Below, piece after piece: positions 22,927 through 35,337 of a stretch of 64,000 nt of DNA; position 1 is the first letter of the stretch, and every line of letters starts with the position of its first letter. The position numbers and the translations under genes are program-made. Where the stretch lies: the NCBI GenBank assembly GCA_030267565.1, contig BRXU01000016.1, forward strand, positions 1,692,501 through 1,756,500. The letters run 5' to 3'. Under the pieces are notes generated by a model. The model worked only from the letters and a program-made list of their open reading frames with translations, was not told where the DNA came from and ran no database searches. The DNA comes from Pleodorina starrii. Taxonomy: Eukaryota; Chlorophyta; Chlorophyceae; Chlamydomonadales; Volvocaceae.

Positions 22927-25900
22927 TTACGCCTCCATCAGCCGCTGCAGTGCCGCCACAACGGCCGCTGCGGTGGGTCTCTCCATCGGGTTGGTGGCCC
23001 AGCAGGAGCAGGCCAGGCTGCGGTAGGCGGGCGGCACGTGGGGAGGCCAGTGCGGCCGGTGGCCCTCGTAGACCACCATTTGGGGCAGGTCCTGTGGGGG
23101 ACAGTACCCCGGGGGGGGGGCGGGGGGGGGGCCGGGGGGGGGGCAGGGAGTGATATGCTCCATCCTCCGGGGGGGGGAGGGGCGAGGGTCAGTAAGCCGG
23201 CGGTGTGGCCGTGCAAGTGTCTTCCGGGTGGTAGAGAAAAGACGGTCCAAAACACGTCCCAGGGGGGAAGGGAGGGAGGGAGGGAGGGGGATGTGGGGTT
23301 GTCGCGGGGGGTTACGTGTCCGGGGTGGGGTGGGGAGATGGGGTGATGGGGGGATGGGGGGAGGAAAGGGGTGTGGGCGTTACGATTACGGGAGGTGGGC
23401 GTTATGTGGTGGCATAGTGCTGCCCCGGTCCCGCCTCCACGCCAGCCCCCCACGGGCCGCCGGTGCCTTCTGCCTTCCCGCACGTGTGCCCGTGCGCGGG
23501 TACCGTACTTCCACACAGCACACAGGTGTGTGTGTGTGCGTGTGTGTGTGTGGGTGTGCGGGGAGCCGCGTTACCTTGAAGCCGCGTGCCGCATGCTCCA
23601 TGTAGGGGGGCTTGCTGGTGAAGACCTCCCACCTGAGGTGGAGGTGGAGGTGGAGGTGGGAGGGGAGGACAATAGGTGGGCGGGTGGGTGGGTGGGTAAA
23701 GTGGGCGCCATGCGGGGCGGGACGGGGTGGGGGGGCCAGAGGGGGTCATACAGCGGACTACGGGAATTCCTTCTTTCCTAGACCACCTTGCCGCGGGGGG
23801 TGAAGCTCATGTGTCCACACCCGCGTGCAGGTGCAGGGTCGAATTGCTGGATGCAGTCGGTTGGACGTTCAGTTGGACGAGCACGGAGGGGGAGTACGAC
23901 TACAGGCACGCGCCGTGGTGGTTTCACACCGTCTGTTGAACTTTCCTAGGTAGCCCCCCGCCCCCTCACAGCATTACCGCCCCACCATACGTCTTTTTAT
24001 ATGGGTACGACATGCAAAAGCCTGTCAGCCGTCGACCATGCCGGAATCGGGCTGCTCTTACCCGAACCCCCGTCCCCTTTCCCCCGCACGGTCAACTTTT
24101 TTCCCTGTTTGTGCTATATTTGACTTTTGTCGTACATGACTCACATGACGATGCCAAACGCGTACATGTCCACAGAGAAGTCCAGTCGTGTGCCTGCCGT
24201 CGTACAGCCAGCAAGTACGACAATGTTATTGCCACACAAACTCATTGCCGCACACACACGAACACACACGAACACACTTCCGGATGCACGGCAACGCAAC
24301 GCAACGCAACGCAACGATCTTTATGTTGAGGCAAGATGAGGCAAGATGAGATGAGATGAGATGAGATGAGATGAGATGAGATGAGATGAGATGAGATGAG
24401 ATGAGATGAGATGACGGCGCTCACCCGGGGAAAAGTACTCCGGGGCGAGATGTGTGATCTGAGGGGGGTGGGATGGAGGGGGGTGGGATGGAGGGGGGTG
24501 GGATGGAGGGGGGTGGGATGGAGGGGGGTGGGATGGAGGGGGGTGGGATGGAGGGTAAAAAGAAGATATGGAGGGGGGGAAGAGGGGAGAGGGAAGCGGA
24601 CAGCGGAACGCGAGTGGGTGGGTGGGGAAGGGGCGGTAAGGCAGGGTTGTCCCAACAAGCAACAGCAGCTGACATTTGTGCTGTCAGTTTACGCGAGTCC
24701 TTCGACTCAACCCAGAAGGAGCACCCGAGCGGCCGTGACGGCGACGGGTGAGAAGATGCTGTGTGAGCAGTCAACCAAAGGACAATGACCAGTCGACAAT
24801 CCGCCTTCGCCCCCATACCGGTGGTCACGGAGTCTAATTACACCAAGGGGGGCTATCGGTGGATGCGACCTGGGGGGGCACCAGCCGGCCCCACCGCACA
24901 GGCCCCACCGCACAGGCCCGTTCGTATCTTTGCCCACCCGCCCATCCACCCACCTGTCTGCCTGCCCTCCCGAACCCAAACCCTAAATCCCAGCCCGCGC
25001 CCTCCCACGCACACACACACACCCCTACACACCCACACCCACCCACCGTCCCCACTGCTCCGTCCTGGTTGGCGGCGGGGCTCACGCCCTCCACCGCCCC
25101 CACCACATCCCTCCTCACGATGCTCACGAGGCCAAAGTCCTGAGCACACATACACACATATACACGTGCCGGAGGAAGGCGGCGAATGCGAATTGAGTGA
25201 ATCGGTTTACGGTGGACCTCATAATGGTCGGATGGTCGGATGGTCGGATGGGCGGATGGGCGGATGGGCGGATGGGCGGATGGATGGATGGATGGATGGA
25301 TGGATGGATGGATGGATGGATGGATGGATGGATGGATGGATGGATGGATGGATGGATGGCGTTAGTTGGGGAGGCGTGGAGGGTGGGTTTTAGGGGTGAG
25401 AGGATGGTGGGTGAGGGCGGTGCGAGGAGGGTTCAGGGAGTGATATGCTCCTTTATAAAATAATGAGTCACTGCGGACGTTGATGAGGGTTGGCGCAACG
25501 CACAACCCAGCACATCCCAGCCCGGCATGCAAACCCACACGGCTCGGCAAGCATGCGAGCACGTCAGCACCGCTGCTCGCGCCGTCCCCGCGCCCCGAAC
25601 CTCCCCACGGGCTTAACCTCCGCGGGCCCCCAAGCCCGCCGCCTCCGCCCCCTTACCCCCAGCTTGCACGTGAAGCCGCGCGGGTCGCTCGCCGACGACT
25701 TGAGCAACACATTGGCGGCCTTGACCTGAGGGGACAGGGAGGGGCAGGGAGGGGCAGCGAGGGAGGGAGGGATTGTGCCCGGGAGAATAAGGAAAAACGA
25801 AACCGCAGCAAAGGGACGGACACCTCCCCCTGAGTCCCTTTCTCGGGTGCTATGCTATGCGATATGCGAGGTACGCGAGAGAGCTCGAGACACGACGCAG

Positions 25901-28900
25901 TCTTCCCTCACCGCCCCCTCCCCCCGTGCGGGGAGGAGGGGCAGGGAACCCTCCCCCAACCCCCAACCCCCCACACCCCCCACACCCCACTCCCAACCCC
26001 CCCAACCCACATCGCAGTGCGCCAGGCTCCTGGAGTGCATGTGCCGCAGCGCCAGCGCCACCTCAAGCAGCGTCAGGTAGATGGCCCGCATGGCGGCACC
26101 GCCGCCGCCGGCACCCTGCGCCGTCAGGCTGCCGGCACGCTCCTTCCCAGAGCACCCGCCCTGTGATCCCCCTCCAGCGGCAGCGGCTGCTGCTGCTGCT
26201 GCTGCCAGGGCGACCCGGGTGCGATCCAGGTTGCTGTTGACTCGGCGCACGGCGCCGAGAGGGGCACTGGATCGGGAGCGGGCGGCGGCGGCGGCGCGGA
26301 CGATGGCGTCCTTGAAGCGACCGGAGTCCTGAGGGGGGTGGGGGTGGTGGGGGGTGGTGGGGGTGGGGGTGGTGCGGGCGGGTGAGGGAGCGGGAGAGGC
26401 AGGGGCAGGGGCGGCAAGTAGGGCGGGGCACAAGCTTGGGAGTGGATGCGTGTCTGTGTGTGTGTCTATATATGTGTGCGTGTGCCTTTCCCTTGCCCTT
26501 CACCTTCACCTTCCCCTTGGCCTACTCGAACTGCTTTTCTTCACCCACCCCTTTTCCCCTCCACGACTCCGCGCATTTACCGCCCGCCCGAAATCCCAGC
26601 CTGCGCCTGTTGTTGCTCCTGCTGCTCCCGGCCCCCCCCCTGGAGCCCACCACCCACCAGTGCGTCCGCCAGTGACCCCATGTCACAGCACCTGGGGTAC
26701 GGAGCCAGTGCCAGTCGGGGGGTTGGGGGAGGCAGGGGGCGGCCGGGGGGTATGGGCGGGTGGGCGGGTGGGAAGAAAACAAACAGCGGATGGGTGGTGA
26801 TGGTGATGGTGGTGGTGGTGGTGGTGAGGAGCAGGAGGATGAGGAGGATGATGGTGATGAGTATGGTGAGGATGGTGGCGGGGTTCAATTCTCAGCCGCC
26901 TTTCCGACGCGCCATGCCTTTGCCCCTCGAGCGGCCGGGGGTTGGGGCGCGGCGCCGCATCCCAACGCCACAAGCTCAGTTTTGCCAAGAACCGGCAACC
27001 CACAACGAACCAACCGACAACCGAAAACGGCCCCAAAACTCACTCCATGACGATCGCCACGCGCAGGGGACCTGCGAGCAGCGGCCGGGGAGGAGGAGGA
27101 GGAGGTGAGAAGAAGGATACTGAAGCGAAGGGGGAGGAGGAGGAGGAGGTGGTGGAAGGAGCGGACGCTACAAGTGGAGCAGGCAGGCAGGCAGGCAGTC
27201 GGGTGGGCGGGTGGGTGGATGGGAGTTGCGTCGTCGCAGCCCAGACCAGCCCACCACCCACCACCCACCACCCACCACCCACCACCCACCACCCACCACC
27301 CACCACCCACCACCCACCACCCACCACCCACCACCCACCACCCACCACCCACCACCCACCACCCACCACCCACCACCCACCACCCACACGCGCGCACATA
27401 CCACGTCTGGTGAGTGGTTCAGTGGGCTTCTCCACGTGTCTCAGTGGACATCTCAGTCTCTCCGGATGGACGTGGATGGCGGTAGGCGCAAGGCTAGCAA
27501 GTGCTCCCGGGTGACCCTCCTCCCCGCCCTCCCCCCTTGACTGAAGACGCATGCGACTGCTGCCAATGCACACGTGTGTGTGTGTGTGTGTGTATCCTCA
27601 CGAGAACCCCTTGGGACCCCATCCGCCCGGGATAGGCTGCCAAGCGACGCGCGACCACGGACGGTACCCGGGCATACACACATACATACCGGTACATACC
27701 TACATACGGTAATACCGTAACGAAGAACCAAACTGCACGTTGGGGCATTTAACTCTTGTGACACCACGAGTCACACCACGAGTCACACCACACCACACCA
27801 CACCACATCGGGTACGGCTAGGCGCCTCACCGCATCCACCGCAGCCGCCGCCCTGCTGTTGTTGCTGTTGTTGCTGCTGTTGATGTTGTTGCTGCTGTTG
27901 TTGCTGCTGCTGTTGCTGTTGTTGCTGTTGTTGCTGTTGTTGCTGTTGATGTTGAGATGGTTGCTGCTGGAGTTGTTTGGGGCCGGCGGGCAGCAGCCTG
28001 GGCAGCTCGTTGGGGCCGGCGCCCGGTACGACCATGACGTTGGTGTGGTACGAGTACACCTGTACGTACGTACGACGAACGGTCCGGGAATGCGAACGCG
28101 AACGCGAACACAGCGGTCAGCGCGGGCGGTCTATTTGTTGTCTTTTGTGTTTTATTGCTCCGCATCAAAGCAAGCCGTTAGCCCGTCACGGGTGGGGGTG
28201 GAGGTGGTGGAGGTGACTACTTTGCAAACTGAGCAGGCAGGCATAGGCAGGCAGGCACACATACACACGCTGAGACACACACAGACACAGACATGCTCTC
28301 ACCTGCACATACACACATGTACACACAGACACGCTCTGACCTGCACAATGTTTGGGTGGCTGAGGGAGGTCAGCACCGCCAGCTCCCTCGCCCCCCGCAT
28401 CAAGTCACGCAGCCGGGCCCCCCGAGCGGCCGCCCACCGCGCCTGCCGCTGCTGCTGCTGCTGCAGCAACTCCAGCGCTCGCGGCCCGCCGCCGCCGCCG
28501 CCTCCGTTGCTGCTCAGCGATTCCTGCACCGCCTTTTCGCCCCCTGCTGCCGCTGCTGCCGCTGCCGCTGCCGCTGCTGCTGACGCTGCCGTATTTGCCG
28601 TGTCGGTCGACATCGAGTCGGGAGACTCCTCCTCCGGTTCAAGGAGCGGCTCCAACAGCTTTACGGCCACCTGACAACAAGAAGTGGAGGTGGATGTGGG
28701 GGGAGCCAGGGGAGCCAGGCGTTGCGGCGAGATTTTGGTGAAATGCGAAAAGCGAAAAGCTATCAGCGACGACACACCGCCGCCCCCGCCCCCGCTCCCG
28801 CCCCCGCTCCCGTCTCCGCCCACCTCCAATCCAAGTAGCCGCCCCGAGTACACGGTGGAGCAGCCGCCGTCGCCAATGACGCGGATGAGACGCAGGAAGC

Positions 28901-31900
28901 GGAGGTCCTCGCTCGCGTAGGGGCTGGGGGGGACGTATGGGTTTTAGGGTTTTAGGGGTTTTAGGGTTTCGGAAAGAAAGACGAAACGCAGCGGCGGCGT
29001 ACAGTTGGCGCCAGCAGCAACCTCCACCGTCCACAGTTAACCAACCAACCAACCAACCAACAACGTCAACCGCCAACCAACCTGGGGTCGGTCTCGGCGT
29101 CGTTGAGAGTCGAGAAGTAGCTCGTGAGCAGTACATCCATGGCCGGTAGCTCCGGAACCCGTACGTCAACGCCCAAGCCGTCGAGATCCAAAAGATCAGT
29201 GACGGAGCGACGAGACACGCGCGGCGACCTGTGGGGCCCCCCGACACTCGCCGTCCCCACAAACCGATCTCGTAACAGCTGCGGAATCATCGAAGGCGAG
29301 CCGCAGCCACCGCCGCCGCGACCGCCACCACCGCCGCCGCCACTGCTGCTGCCGGCGGCAATGCCGGCGGCAATGGCGGCGGCGGCGGCGGCACCGCCGC
29401 CGCCCATGCCGGCGGCGGCGACGGCGGCCAGATCCAGGGTGCCGTTGACAGTTGCTGACGCCTGGCGGTGGACGGTTAGACACGACGCCTGACGGTTAAT
29501 ATTTGAAAACGACCCATGACGGTTGACGGTTGAAAACGACCCCTGGCGTTTGACGGTTGAGAGCGATGCCGTACTCGCGGCGGAGTGGGTGGTCAGGGGC
29601 GACAGCATGGACGCAACGAACTCCAGGGGGGTGCGGCGGCCTCCGCCACCGCCGCCGCCGCCGCCGCCAGCACCGCTGCCGCCGCCGCCGCCGCCGCAGG
29701 ATGAGGCCGGAGAGTCAGGCACGAAGCCGTCGCGGCCGTCGCCTGTGCACGGCGGCGTCGTCCGTACTTGTGTGCGACTGAGCATCGAGCTGCGACTGGA
29801 GAACTTGCGCAGCGGAAGCCGCCGCGGTGGCGGCGCCGCCGCCGCCGGCGGCGGCAGCGGTGGCGGCGGCAGCAGCAGCCGGCCGGATGCGCCCGGCGGC
29901 GGCGGCGCCGCCGCCGCGTTCGCGCCGCCACCGACGGCGGCGGCGGCGTCTATGGGTGATACCGTCAGCGACGCTGACCCGACGGTGACGTTGGAGCCGT
30001 TACTTAGGGTGCGTGGCGGCATAGGGCCCAGGCCCAGACCCAGACCCAGGCTGAGACCTAGGCGGTGGGTGCCGCCGCTGGCGGATACGGGCGGCGACGC
30101 TGCGCCGCCGAAGGGGCCGCTGTCGCGGTCTCGTCGGCTCCATCCCGGCGGGGGCAGCATTCCCAAGCTGCTGCCGCCTGTGGGGTGTTTGGTTGGCCGC
30201 GGGGAGGGTGAGGGAGGGAGGTGAGAGGAGGGCGGGAGGTGCGAGGGAGGGGTTTCACGATGTCGTACACATGCCGTACCTTGCATGGAGCGCGCATCCA
30301 CCAGCAAGTTCATCTCCGCCAGCTCCAGGGAGGCGGGACCCCAGGTGAGTGAGTCCAGGGAGGAGGGCAGCAACACCTGATGGGGGTGCGGGGAGGAGGG
30401 TGGGAGGTGGGGGTGTGGATGTGTCCTAGGGTTTGGAGGACGGGGGACGGGGGACATATGGGGGCGAAGGAGCGCCGTGTTTTTGGCGGCGCAATGTACA
30501 ATGGTACATATGTGATGCGCATCGTGAAGGTGGCAGGAAACCGATACATATCTGTGTGTGTGTGGGGGGGGGGGGGCGGGGGCCCCGCCCACCCCAGCCC
30601 AGCCCAGCCCAGCCCAGCCCAGCCCAGCCCAGCCCAGCCCAGCCCAGCCCAGCCCAGCCCAGCCCAGCCCAGCCCAGCCCAGCCCAGCCCAGCCCCCACC
30701 CCAGCCCCCACCCCAGCCCAGCCCAGCCCAGCCCCCACCCCAGCCCCCACCCCAGCCCCGCCCCGCCCCCACCCCAGCCCCCACCCCAGCCCACCCCAGC
30801 CCAGCCCAGCCCAGCCCCCACCCCCCCCCCCACCCCACCCCAGCCCAGCCCAGCCCAGCCCAGCCCAGCCCAGCCCAGCCCAGCCCAGCCCAGCCCAGCC
30901 CAGCCCAGCCCAGCCCAGCCCAGCCCAGCCCAGCCCAGCCCAGCCCAGCCCAGCCCCCACCCCAGCCCCCACCCCAGCCCAGCCCAGCCCAGCCCCGCCC
31001 CCACCCCAGCCCCCACCCCAGCCCCGCCCCGCCCCCACCCCAGCCCCCACCCCAGCCCACCCCAGCCCAGCCCAGCCCAGCCCCCACCCCAGCCCCCACC
31101 CCAGCCCCCAGCCCAGCCCAGCCCAGCCCAGCCCAGCCCAGCCCAGCCCAGCCCAGCCCCCACCCCAGCCCAGCCCAGCCCAGCCCCCACCTCGAGTAGC
31201 CTCTGCCCCGCGTCGCGAGCGGCCCTCAGAAGCGACCCCGGCAGCCGGTCCTGCGACGTAATGAACAGCGCCAGGCTGGGCCGTGACGCGACGCCCTCGC
31301 CCTCGCCGCCGCCGCCACCGCCACCGCCACCGCCGCAGACCCTGTCGTACTCATCCATGTTATCGCCGTACGCGTCCTCAGGCGTGGGGCTCAGCGGCCC
31401 CAGGTCACCGCCACCGCCGCCGCCGCCACCGCCGCCGCCGCTGCCGGCGGCCCTCCCCGCCGCCGACGACGCCAGCAGCACCAGGCACGCCGGCGGCGCG
31501 GCGGCGGCGGCGTTGCTGCCGTGGCGGCCCTTATTTCCTAGCAGCAGAAACACGTCACTCCCCGGCTGATCAACCTCCTGGAGATACAAATGTACGTCAG
31601 GGAGCACCGTCGACGCCAGCCGTGAGGGCACGTCCCCCGCCGCCGCCGCCGCCGCCGGCACCGCCGCCGGCACCGGCACCGGCCCGCCCAGCTTGCCGAC
31701 ATTTGACGTCGTGGGCTTGCCGTGCGTGCTGCCGTACGCCCCGCCGCATGAGCTGTTGGTGGGGATGGTGGGTGCGAAGACCCGGGTTGCGGTTGTGGTT
31801 GTGGTTGCGGTTGTGGTGGGCGGGGGCGGGGGCGGGGTCTCCTCGCGCAGTAGCTCTCCGAGGAGGGAGGTGGGCAGCGCGAAGGGCACCGCCTGGGGAA

Positions 31901-34900
31901 GAGGAAAGGATGGGGAGGGGGAAGAGGTAAGAGAGGGAAGAGGGAGGGGGAGGGTGAGAGGGAAGAGGGAGGGTGAGAGGGAAGAGGAAGGAACAGTAAG
32001 GGGGAGCAAAGCGGGCGGTGGGACAAGCGGCAGAACCGCACACGCACACGCATGCGCGTTTGCGCGTTTGCGCGTTTGCGTGTAGACACCGGTGTCGGTG
32101 TTGGTGGGGTGAGACGGCTTCTAGGTAGGAAGGAGGTCCGCGCGCCCACGCACGCACCCACGCACGCACCTTCCAGACTCGCCGGTCGCGCTGCGACTCA
32201 CTCAGCAGCCGGCACGCCGCCGCCACCGGGCCTGTTGACCGCCGGCGTCAGATCCTCCCCCTGACCTCCCGGCAACCCCGAATCCATCCGGGTGGCTTCG
32301 GCCGTGGTGACGAAGAGGAAGGATCTGGGGATGACCCATGGGTCGGCGGCGGCGGTGGATGACCCATGGGTCGGCGGCGGCAGCGGCGGGAAGAGTGATT
32401 ACGTGGAGCTGACTGGAACAGGGACTAGAGAACGACAAAACCGCAAAGGCCACGTAGAGACGGCAGATGGGGGCCAGGGAGGAGGGGAGCGAGCGCGCAC
32501 GCGCGCGCGCGAGAGAGAGAGAGAGGGAGGGAGGGAGGGAGGGAGTGGGGTTTCCAACCAGTACGTCATCCGAGATCTGGTGCGGCTGTTGCTATGTATC
32601 CCAACCGTCAACCGCCAACTCACTCGCTCCTGGACGGCACTTCAAACCCGCCTCGCCCGTCGTTTATCGCCGTCGTCGCCGTCGTCGTCGTCGCCGCCGT
32701 CTGCTGCAACTGCGCTTGCAATTGCTGCAGTAGCTGCTGCTGCGGCCTCGGCTGCTGCTGCCTGGCGATCTGCCCACTGCCTCGGCTGCCCGGACTGCCC
32801 CGCCCGTCACTGGCCAAGGCGGCGGCGGCGCCGGGCGCGCGCGACGGCACCACCGGCGGCGGCATCGCCGCCGGCGCCGGCGCCGACGCCGTCGGCGTGT
32901 GCTGCAGGTCCGCGGTTTGCACCTGCCAGGCGCTCTGAGGCCCCAACGGAGGCACCTGCGACGCCGTCGTTGCCGACGGCGGCCGGAGCTGCATGAGGAA
33001 GCCGTACTGCATGCCGGCGGCGCTGCCGCCGCCGCCAGGGCCGCTGGCGTAGGGGCTCGCCGGCGCCGCCGCCAGCGCTGGCGGCGCCGTCACCGCCACC
33101 CTCACCTGAAACTCCAAATGTAGCTCTTGTTGCAGCGCCTCCGACACGGTCGACGAGAGTAAGGAAGCAATCGTACAGATGTCGGGGGCGTACGACAGGT
33201 GGTGTGCCGCGGCGCAGATCTGTGGCGCGGTTGGAGCGGGCGCGGCAGGGGTACGGTTTTAGGGTCGGGGAAGGCTAGGCGGGGGCCGCCAGGCGCGTTC
33301 AGCGGCGGCGCATCGGTCACAAGGCGCGGACGTTGGCGGGAAGGGGCACGGCGACGGCAGGAACCCAACCCCGGCGGGAACCCCAAGTCCCTCATTCATG
33401 TTCCCGCGCCACTTCCCCCCGTCGGCCAGTCCGCCGGTCGGCCAGTCCGCCGGCAGCCCTTCCCACTCGCCTGCTGCAGGCTCCGGAGGTGCGGCGCAAA
33501 CAAGCAGTCTACCAGCACCCCCGCGACGGCCCGCGCCGCCGCCGCCGCCTTGGACGACATGAGCGGCAGCGGCCCCTCGTCGCCGCCGCCGCCACCGCCG
33601 CCGCCGTCACCGGCGGCCCGGCCGCGCGGCGCCTTGCCGCCGCTGCCGCCGCTGCTGCCGGCGGTGACCACGTGCTCGCTGGCATGTGCCTCCGTCAGCG
33701 GCGGCGGCGGCGGCGCCGCCGCCGCGTCCAGCGGATGTGCGCAGAGCAGTGCGCCCACCAGTTGATGTCCCAGCTCCAGGGGGGTCAAGAGGAGGCGCAG
33801 GGAGGGCGGCGGCGATGGCGGCGGCGGCGGCGGCTGTGAGTGCGGGCCACGCTCCGCCGCCGCCGCCGCCTCCAGCGCCGCCGCAGCCGCCATCAGGCGC
33901 GAGCTGAGGCCCGTCCAGGTCTCATCACACCACTCGGGCGGCGGCGCGTGCGTGCCAACCTGCCGTTGCGCGTTCATTCATTTGCGCGGGAGCGAGGGAC
34001 GAGGGAGGAAAACCACCACCGTGTCTTGCGTGCGTGTGCGCCTATGTGTGTGTACGTCTACGTGTGTGTGTTCGTGTTTGTGTGTGTGCACACGACAGTA
34101 CGGCTGCTCACCCCCATCCTCCCGCTGCATCCTCCCATCCTGCGCACAGCCCGTCGCAGGGTTCCCAGCTTCCTTCCCGCCGCCCCCAAACTGTCGCACC
34201 GCCCCGAAACCCTGTCGTGACACTGTCGTACCGTCCAGGAGAGCGTCCACCTCGCTGCCTTATTGCGCGGCGGCGCCGTGCAGTCCCACTCCCAGGAGGA
34301 GGGGCAGGACAGCACCTGGCCAGTGGGGGGAAGGGCGGACCTGCAGTCTGACCCGGAACCGGACCCGGGGCCGGGGCGGGGGCCGGGGCCGCTGCTACCC
34401 AGCAAGACCAGGGAGCCGCCGCAGGGGGAGGCCCCCAAGATGCTGTGCGGGTCCGGGGGGCGGGCAGCAGCGAGCAGCGGACGATGGGGCGTGTATTGAA
34501 GGGGTGTGTTGACGGGGCGCGTGCGTGGGAGCGTGGGAGGCAGGGAGGTAGGTAGGTAGGTAGGTAGGTAGGTAGGTAGGTAGGGAAGGAGGGAGGGAAG
34601 TGGGTAGGGAAGGAGAGAGGGAAATGGGGCGCGGGGAGAGATGCAGAGCAGATGCATGACAGGCAGGTTAGGGTGTGGAAGGAGAGGGCCGGCAGCGGAG
34701 CGGCCGACGTATGGGCTCTCCGGACATTCGGACTGACGGACGCGGCGGAGGTGGGGTGGTTCAGCTGGGCCGGTCTGGCAGTCGACGGATTCTTGCCAAA
34801 TGCGCGCGCGAAAGCCAAGATGGCAATGTTCATGGATGATGAAGTCTGTGGGTTGAGAGCGCGTGCCCTCGGCTCTGGGTGTGTGGTCGGCTGGTCGGGT

Positions 34901-35337
34901 GTGCTGTAGCTGGGTCGGGGGAGCATTGCCATGCGAGCCGATGGCAGCGCACCTGACGTGCGACAAGGACCCCATCGCGGCGCGCACGGCGTCTGCGGAT
35001 TGGCTGGCGCTGATGTGCCAGGAGTTGCAGGAGGCCAGTCGCACGCCGTCAAGCACAGCCCTGACCGCATCGTCCTGCGGCCATGTGCGCGGCGATGTTA
35101 GTTATATAATGTATGTGTCGACTTTGGTGCTGGCGCCGCTTTAAGTGCTGGTGCTGTCTCGCCAAAGCCCACAGACCTTATGTCATGTGGGCAACGAACC
35201 ACCGTAGTGCATGGGGTGACAAGGACGGGAGAAACGTTATGGCTTACCCGCAGCAGCTCGCGGCTCACCGAAGGGCGCTCCTCGCAGTAATGGTCCCGCA
35301 ATACTGGCCCACAGCATAATCTTCGTAACCAAGACAT
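22927..35337 (-). CDS. Large sensor-like / non-RD protein kinase (paralog 1)
   Basis: Minus-strand gene of roughly 20 exons. ATG at 35337 ([20 protein letters not shown]), exon 2 about 35073-34951 ([20 protein letters not shown]), then exons near 34430-34215, 33960-33470, 33220-32650, 31890-31192, 30376-30283 and 30188-29080. This N-terminal half resembles a GAF-type sensor scaffold ([20 protein letters not shown]) but is very diverged. The kinase domain follows: P-loop [13 protein letters not shown] (28.9 kb), VAVKLL and [15 protein letters not shown] (28.67-28.34 kb), a polyGln insert (28.06-27.83 kb), hinge [16 protein letters not shown] (27.06 and 26.69 kb), catalytic loop HCD then VKAANVLL (26.01 and 25.73 kb), DFGLVSIV (25.14 kb), [11 protein letters not shown] (24.46 kb), [13 protein letters not shown] (24.18 kb), [19 protein letters not shown] (23.63-23.57 kb) and [20 protein letters not shown] at the end (stop 22927). 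Lys, Glu, Asp and DFG are present, so it should be active. HRD is HCD (non-RD). No signal peptide or membrane helix seen. The ligand is unknown. Confidence 0.75.
23145..23161 (-). repeat. Intronic element family A, copy 3 (core only)
   Basis: AGGGAGTGATATGCTCC on the plus strand. In sense it is GGAGCATATCACTCCCT followed by a pure C tract up to the acceptor of the last kinase exon near 23093. The outer part of the element is not recognisable. Confidence 0.75.
24336..24412. repeat. Pentanucleotide microsatellite (GATGA)n
   Basis: About 15 units of GATGA in an intron of the sensor kinase, just downstream (in sense) of the [11 protein letters not shown] exon. Confidence 0.95.
24464..24556. repeat. 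15-bp minisatellite GGGGGTGGGATGGAG
   Basis: About six copies adjacent to the exon carrying [11 protein letters not shown]. The sense strand is C-rich and leads straight into the acceptor. Confidence 0.9.
25224..25359. repeat. Microsatellite (GGAT)n with GGTCGGAT/GGGCGGAT leader
   Basis: Tetranucleotide GGAT array of about 100 bp preceded by 8-bp variants, in the intron upstream of the DFG exon of the sensor kinase. Confidence 0.95.
25435..25487 (-). repeat. Intronic element family A, copy 4
   Basis: Plus strand AGGGAGTGATATGCTCC then TTTATAAAATAATGAGTCAC, TGCGGACGTTGATGAG. The best-preserved copy together with 14377 and 61944. In sense orientation in the intron between the TCKL exon and the DFG exon. 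Confidence 0.85.
27247..27386. repeat. Heptanucleotide array (CCCACCA)n
   Basis: Twenty perfect CCCACCA units. In sense (minus) it is a G-rich TGGTGGG tract directly upstream of the short hinge exon (27068-27042) of the sensor kinase. Confidence 0.95.
28940..28970. repeat. Interstitial telomere-like motif (TTTTAGGG)
   Basis: Three TTTTAGGG-type units in tandem with one extra G, in an intron just upstream of the P-loop exon. Confidence 0.7.
30594..31190. repeat. Pentanucleotide array (AGCCC)n with CCCCA-rich variants, intron of the sensor kinase
   Basis: About 600 bp of AGCCC units interspersed with ACCCCAGCCCCC blocks. The sense strand is GGGCT repeated, with a run of at least three G in nearly every unit. 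It fills almost the whole intron after the exon ending GQRLLE. Long open frames through it are an artefact of the repeat. Confidence 0.95.
34547..34582. repeat. Microsatellite (GTAG)n
   Basis: About nine GTAG units in an intron of the sensor kinase. Confidence 0.9.

Noticed and set aside
30310..31569. Pro-Ser-Gln and Gly-Leu-Gly-Trp-Ala repeat proteins on both strands
   Set aside because: Translations of the AGCCC pentanucleotide array in a kinase intron.
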